A DNA stretch of 8,612 nucleotides, taken from positions 5,881-14,492 of the forward strand of contig WVZH01000339.1 in NCBI GenBank assembly GCA_011772595.1. The letters run 5' to 3'. Every line of letters begins with the position of its first letter. The stretch's first letter is position 1. Shown here piece by piece: positions 7,501 through 8,612 of the stretch. Source of the stretch: Anaerolineales bacterium (GTDB lineage: Bacteria > Chloroflexota > Anaerolineae > Anaerolineales > E44-bin32). The position numbers and the translations under genes were made by a program. The notes under the pieces were generated by a model. That model was not told the origin of the DNA and did not search any database. It saw nothing but the letters and a program-made list of their open reading frames with translations.

Positions 7501-8377
7501 TGCCAAGAACCAGATCACAGGCACCTAGGAGCGAGATCCTTTCTAACGGATTCAACGATTTCATAATGGGCATCACCAGGTCGGAATGCCGTATCCCAGC
7601 CCCAATACGGTGGCAAACTTCAACGTCATCCTCCACCTTTACATAGCCGTCTTGCATGGGGATGAACAACACCGTCCCGCCATGTCGTTCGAGGAAACAA
7701 TCGAGGGCTTGCGCGATTTCACGCTCCCATGAAACTGGATCGACACCGAACTCCCAGGGACGGACGGATACACCCAGAATTGGTCGGGGAAAGCCTAGAA
7801 CCTCGTGCGCGATTTCTCGAACCGGCAAGCGGGGAGCAGAAAATGCTGGATCCGGAGCGACGTAGATCCGATTCCCGTCGAAGCCGAGTTCATCAAGCAC
7901 TTGCTTTGATCCCAAATCCCGCACAATAACTTCATCCGCGATCCGAAATAGAAAACGCGTGGCCCGTTCGCTGGATTTCCCCATTAATGGCCCTACACCA
8001 ACCCCACACAACATGCTCGGTTTATCTAGCAAGTACGCAAGCAGAAGCGGTCCGCCAAATTCACTAATTCCTCCCTGGCGATTTGAGAGAAAGGCTGTTT
8101 CGTCAAAGCCCCAATAATCTTGGAACAATCCCCCACCGCCTACGATCACGATCGAACTGCGACTGACCTCATTCAACAAGGATTGAAATTCCGTATTTGC
8201 GATGGCCCGAACATTGTGTAGATTGTGAGTTTCCTCCGGATTCGCCGAAACCACTACGAAGGAGGGGTCATCTAGATGCGCTCGAAGCGCCGAGAGGATT
8301 CCTTGCAGGATCAATTCGTCTCCTGCATTTCGCCTGCCGTAGTATCCGCTGATAAGAATCTGACCGTCCGTTTTCAT
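4514..8377 (-). CDS. CsaB-like pyruvyl transferase - coiled coil - GT2 - GT4 fusion protein
   Basis: About 1287 residues from the ATG at 8377. Residues 1-385 match the polysaccharide pyruvyl transferase family (CsaB type): GYYGRRNAGDE at 11-21, GGGGLFQD at 80-87, GMRLHSLI (R294, H296) and YDSK at 313-316. Such enzymes add a ketal-linked pyruvate from phosphoenolpyruvate to a sugar. Residues about 400-512 form a Gln/Glu-rich coiled coil ending in a Trp-rich amphipathic segment (509-526). A GT2 domain covers about 619-850, with STVKNEA, DAGSTDGT, D705/D709 as the likely metal site, and TGDD (D792, D793) as the likely catalytic base. Two hydrophobic helices follow (853-895). Residues 942-1287 resemble GT4 enzymes, with GGGAR near the start and PLKVYEYLAMG (E1216) in the donor site. 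The frame also opens from an ATG at 8449, but the family motif starts soon after 8377 and the upstream ORF overlaps that extension. It probably builds and pyruvylates a surface glycan at the inner membrane face. The exact sugars are unknown. Confidence 0.92.
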   Translation of the reverse strand: MKTDGQILISGYYGRRNAGDELILQGILSALRAHLDDPSFVVVSANPEETHNLHNVRAIANTEFQSLLNEVSRSSIVIVGGGGLFQDYWGFDETAFLSNRQGGISEFGGPLLLAYLLDKPSMLCGVGVGPLMGKSSERATRFLFRIADEVIVRDLGSKQVLDELGFDGNRIYVAPDPAFSAPRLPVREIAHEVLGFPRPILGVSVRPWEFGVDPVSWEREIAQALDCFLERHGGTVLFIPMQDGYVKVEDDVEVCHRIGAGIRHSDLVMPIMKSLNPLERISLLGACDLVLGMRLHSLIGSMRHGVPCVAIVYDSKVEALMRDAEMLDFSLPLDSLSSRDLSEVMGKAYRTRDKLQKHIKSYASASAEEVEAIGPRVREMLGKELTPKEGDEQLLATVLLSQFRRRLQIESQYAQTQNQLRSSLDKYRQVRRELDQAQYHIQAREEELEQVVSQLDGLQMDHVNQALQLQQIKANLKATFSDVKRLKIEKEQIQTAHEQIRQEMEHIKSSKGWRLLWIVWRIIWRFRESVQGLRTFSERFRQVGSSLGHTMTNMIFGIRNRARTLLPIWMRALISSLHAYRYDLLDRSRVELYTDDEGYLPDYRPRRPLNGNVESRVRFSLISTVKNEAQGAEAWLRALEGQSRAPDEVIFIDAGSTDGTLEILQDFTRRSSLEVRVYEEEGVNIARGRNLAIERATHDIIAVADFGSDLSRNYLKNIIRPFEVEPNTQVVAGWFEAKASTRVGKWIKHQLVPSLEDIDPQTFLPSARSIAFRRTAWHSAGRYPEWLTMTGDDTYFALELKRHCPNWAFVPDAYVYWHAPGTLKAFWQKLVAWSSGDGESNIFAERYWTISRAILLSMGFVLIAMLGVIGSVIISSIVLAGIACLAILVVLFFFLRIAHEFAGSQSNWVAFLISQVARSIGFYQGVIRRPVVRLKQHGDVTGIAYVLSGVPIDDTGGGARGAQIAKELLRRNYFVVYVYRFLKDEHVDLMISVWHPRLYHSSIRNFDWKAFQWEYAGLGEKPSVAIVEFPLLEFIPLIREIKRSGGKVVYERIDAWETSLGGRWYSSEVEREIVAQSDVLTATAAALAERLETMSDRPVYLLPNAVDGDLFERKRRFRIPADFPQEELVLIYVGALWGDWFDWSLLNRIARDHPHAAVVVVGDYDRGSRVYPSNLHFLGLKAQEDLPAYLSHADVAIIPWRNCHITRSTSPLKVYEYLAMGLPVVAPHLPPLEGIPNVFLAPNADDFVRFIERANHNQLDEEILDHFVRANTWNTRIGELLGHVAQD

Positions 8378-8396
8378 GCGTATGTGTCCGATCAAA

Positions 8397-8612
8397 TCAA
8401 TGTACCCACTGGTATCTTCCACAAGAAGTGCAATGGCCCCCGTCTGCAAGCTTCAGTAGCTCATGTCCACAAGACCGACAAGGGTTCTTCGGTTTTCGAT
8501 CCCAATTCGTCCGCTGCGCATCTCCACCCGAGAAGTACCAATCCCAATGACCCGTCCACACCTTTGCCATCACATCGGAAGTCCAAGCAATCTTCTGTGC
8601 GCATGTTTGCAT
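8397..8612 (-). CDS. Small zinc-ribbon-like protein (start uncertain at right edge)
   Basis: The frame is open to the window edge, giving up to 71 residues from an ATG at 8612; the true start may lie outside or at the ATG at 8570 (57 residues). The C-terminal half has CRSC (C45, C48) and CTSC (C61, C64), twelve residues apart, a four-cysteine pattern typical of a small zinc ribbon. The middle is rich in tryptophan and glycine (GHWDWYFSGG). I recognise no family. It ends 19 bases before the start of the pyruvyl transferase fusion gene, consistent with one transcript and translational coupling. It could be the tail of a longer protein or a chance frame; the cysteine spacing and the tight spacing to the next gene favour a real gene. 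Function is unknown. Confidence 0.5.
   Translation of the reverse strand: MQTCAQKIAWTSDVMAKVWTGHWDWYFSGGDAQRTNWDRKPKNPCRSCGHELLKLADGGHCTSCGRYQWVH

Noticed and set aside
8378..8449. N-terminal extension of the pyruvyl transferase fusion from an ATG at 8449
   Set aside because: The first family motif begins about ten residues after the ATG at 8377, the extra 24 residues show no signal peptide or family match, and the extension would overlap the zinc-ribbon-like ORF by about 53 bases.
1..8612. CRISPR array, tRNA, insertion sequence or phage gene
   Set aside because: Reading both strands I found no direct repeats with spacers, no tRNA-like cloverleaf, no transposase or integrase, and no terminal inverted repeats.

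Overview
The window reads as a stretch of bacterial chromosome in which every supported gene lies on the minus strand. Transcription therefore runs from high to low coordinates. Proline/threonine linkers of the TPTxTPT type, SLH domains with a paired-cysteine insertion, and a secreted subtilase together suggest Chloroflexota (an Anaerolineae-like lineage). This is an inference from style only; there is no rRNA or marker gene in the window to settle it. I see no tRNA, rRNA, insertion sequence, CRISPR array or phage gene.

In transcription order, a small zinc-ribbon-like ORF runs in from the right edge (8612-8397). Nineteen bases after its stop, a very large gene begins (8377-4514). Its product of about 1287 residues joins a CsaB-type polysaccharide pyruvyl transferase, a long coiled coil, a family-2 glycosyltransferase with membrane helices, and a GT4-like glycosyltransferase. 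A 198-base gap with a possible promoter and a small hairpin leads to a secreted 1024-residue protein (4315-1241). That protein has a signal peptide, an I9-like propeptide, an S8 subtilisin domain, a Thr/Pro linker, three SLH domains and a calcineurin-like metallophosphoesterase. After a 240-base gap comes a small single-pass membrane protein with a Thr/Pro-rich outer tail (1000-617) and a very good ribosome binding site. Last is the N-terminal part of another family-2 glycosyltransferase (510-1), cut by the left edge.

The genes make sense together as a cell-surface locus. In Bacillus, CsaB pyruvylates the secondary cell-wall polysaccharide and SLH domains dock onto the pyruvylated sugar. Here a CsaB-like domain is fused to two glycosyltransferases and sits directly upstream of an SLH-anchored double-enzyme protein. 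The natural hypothesis is that one gene makes and caps the anchor glycan and the next encodes a protein that holds on to it. The two unusual multidomain architectures and their adjacency are the most interesting content of the window. The individual domains are all known families.
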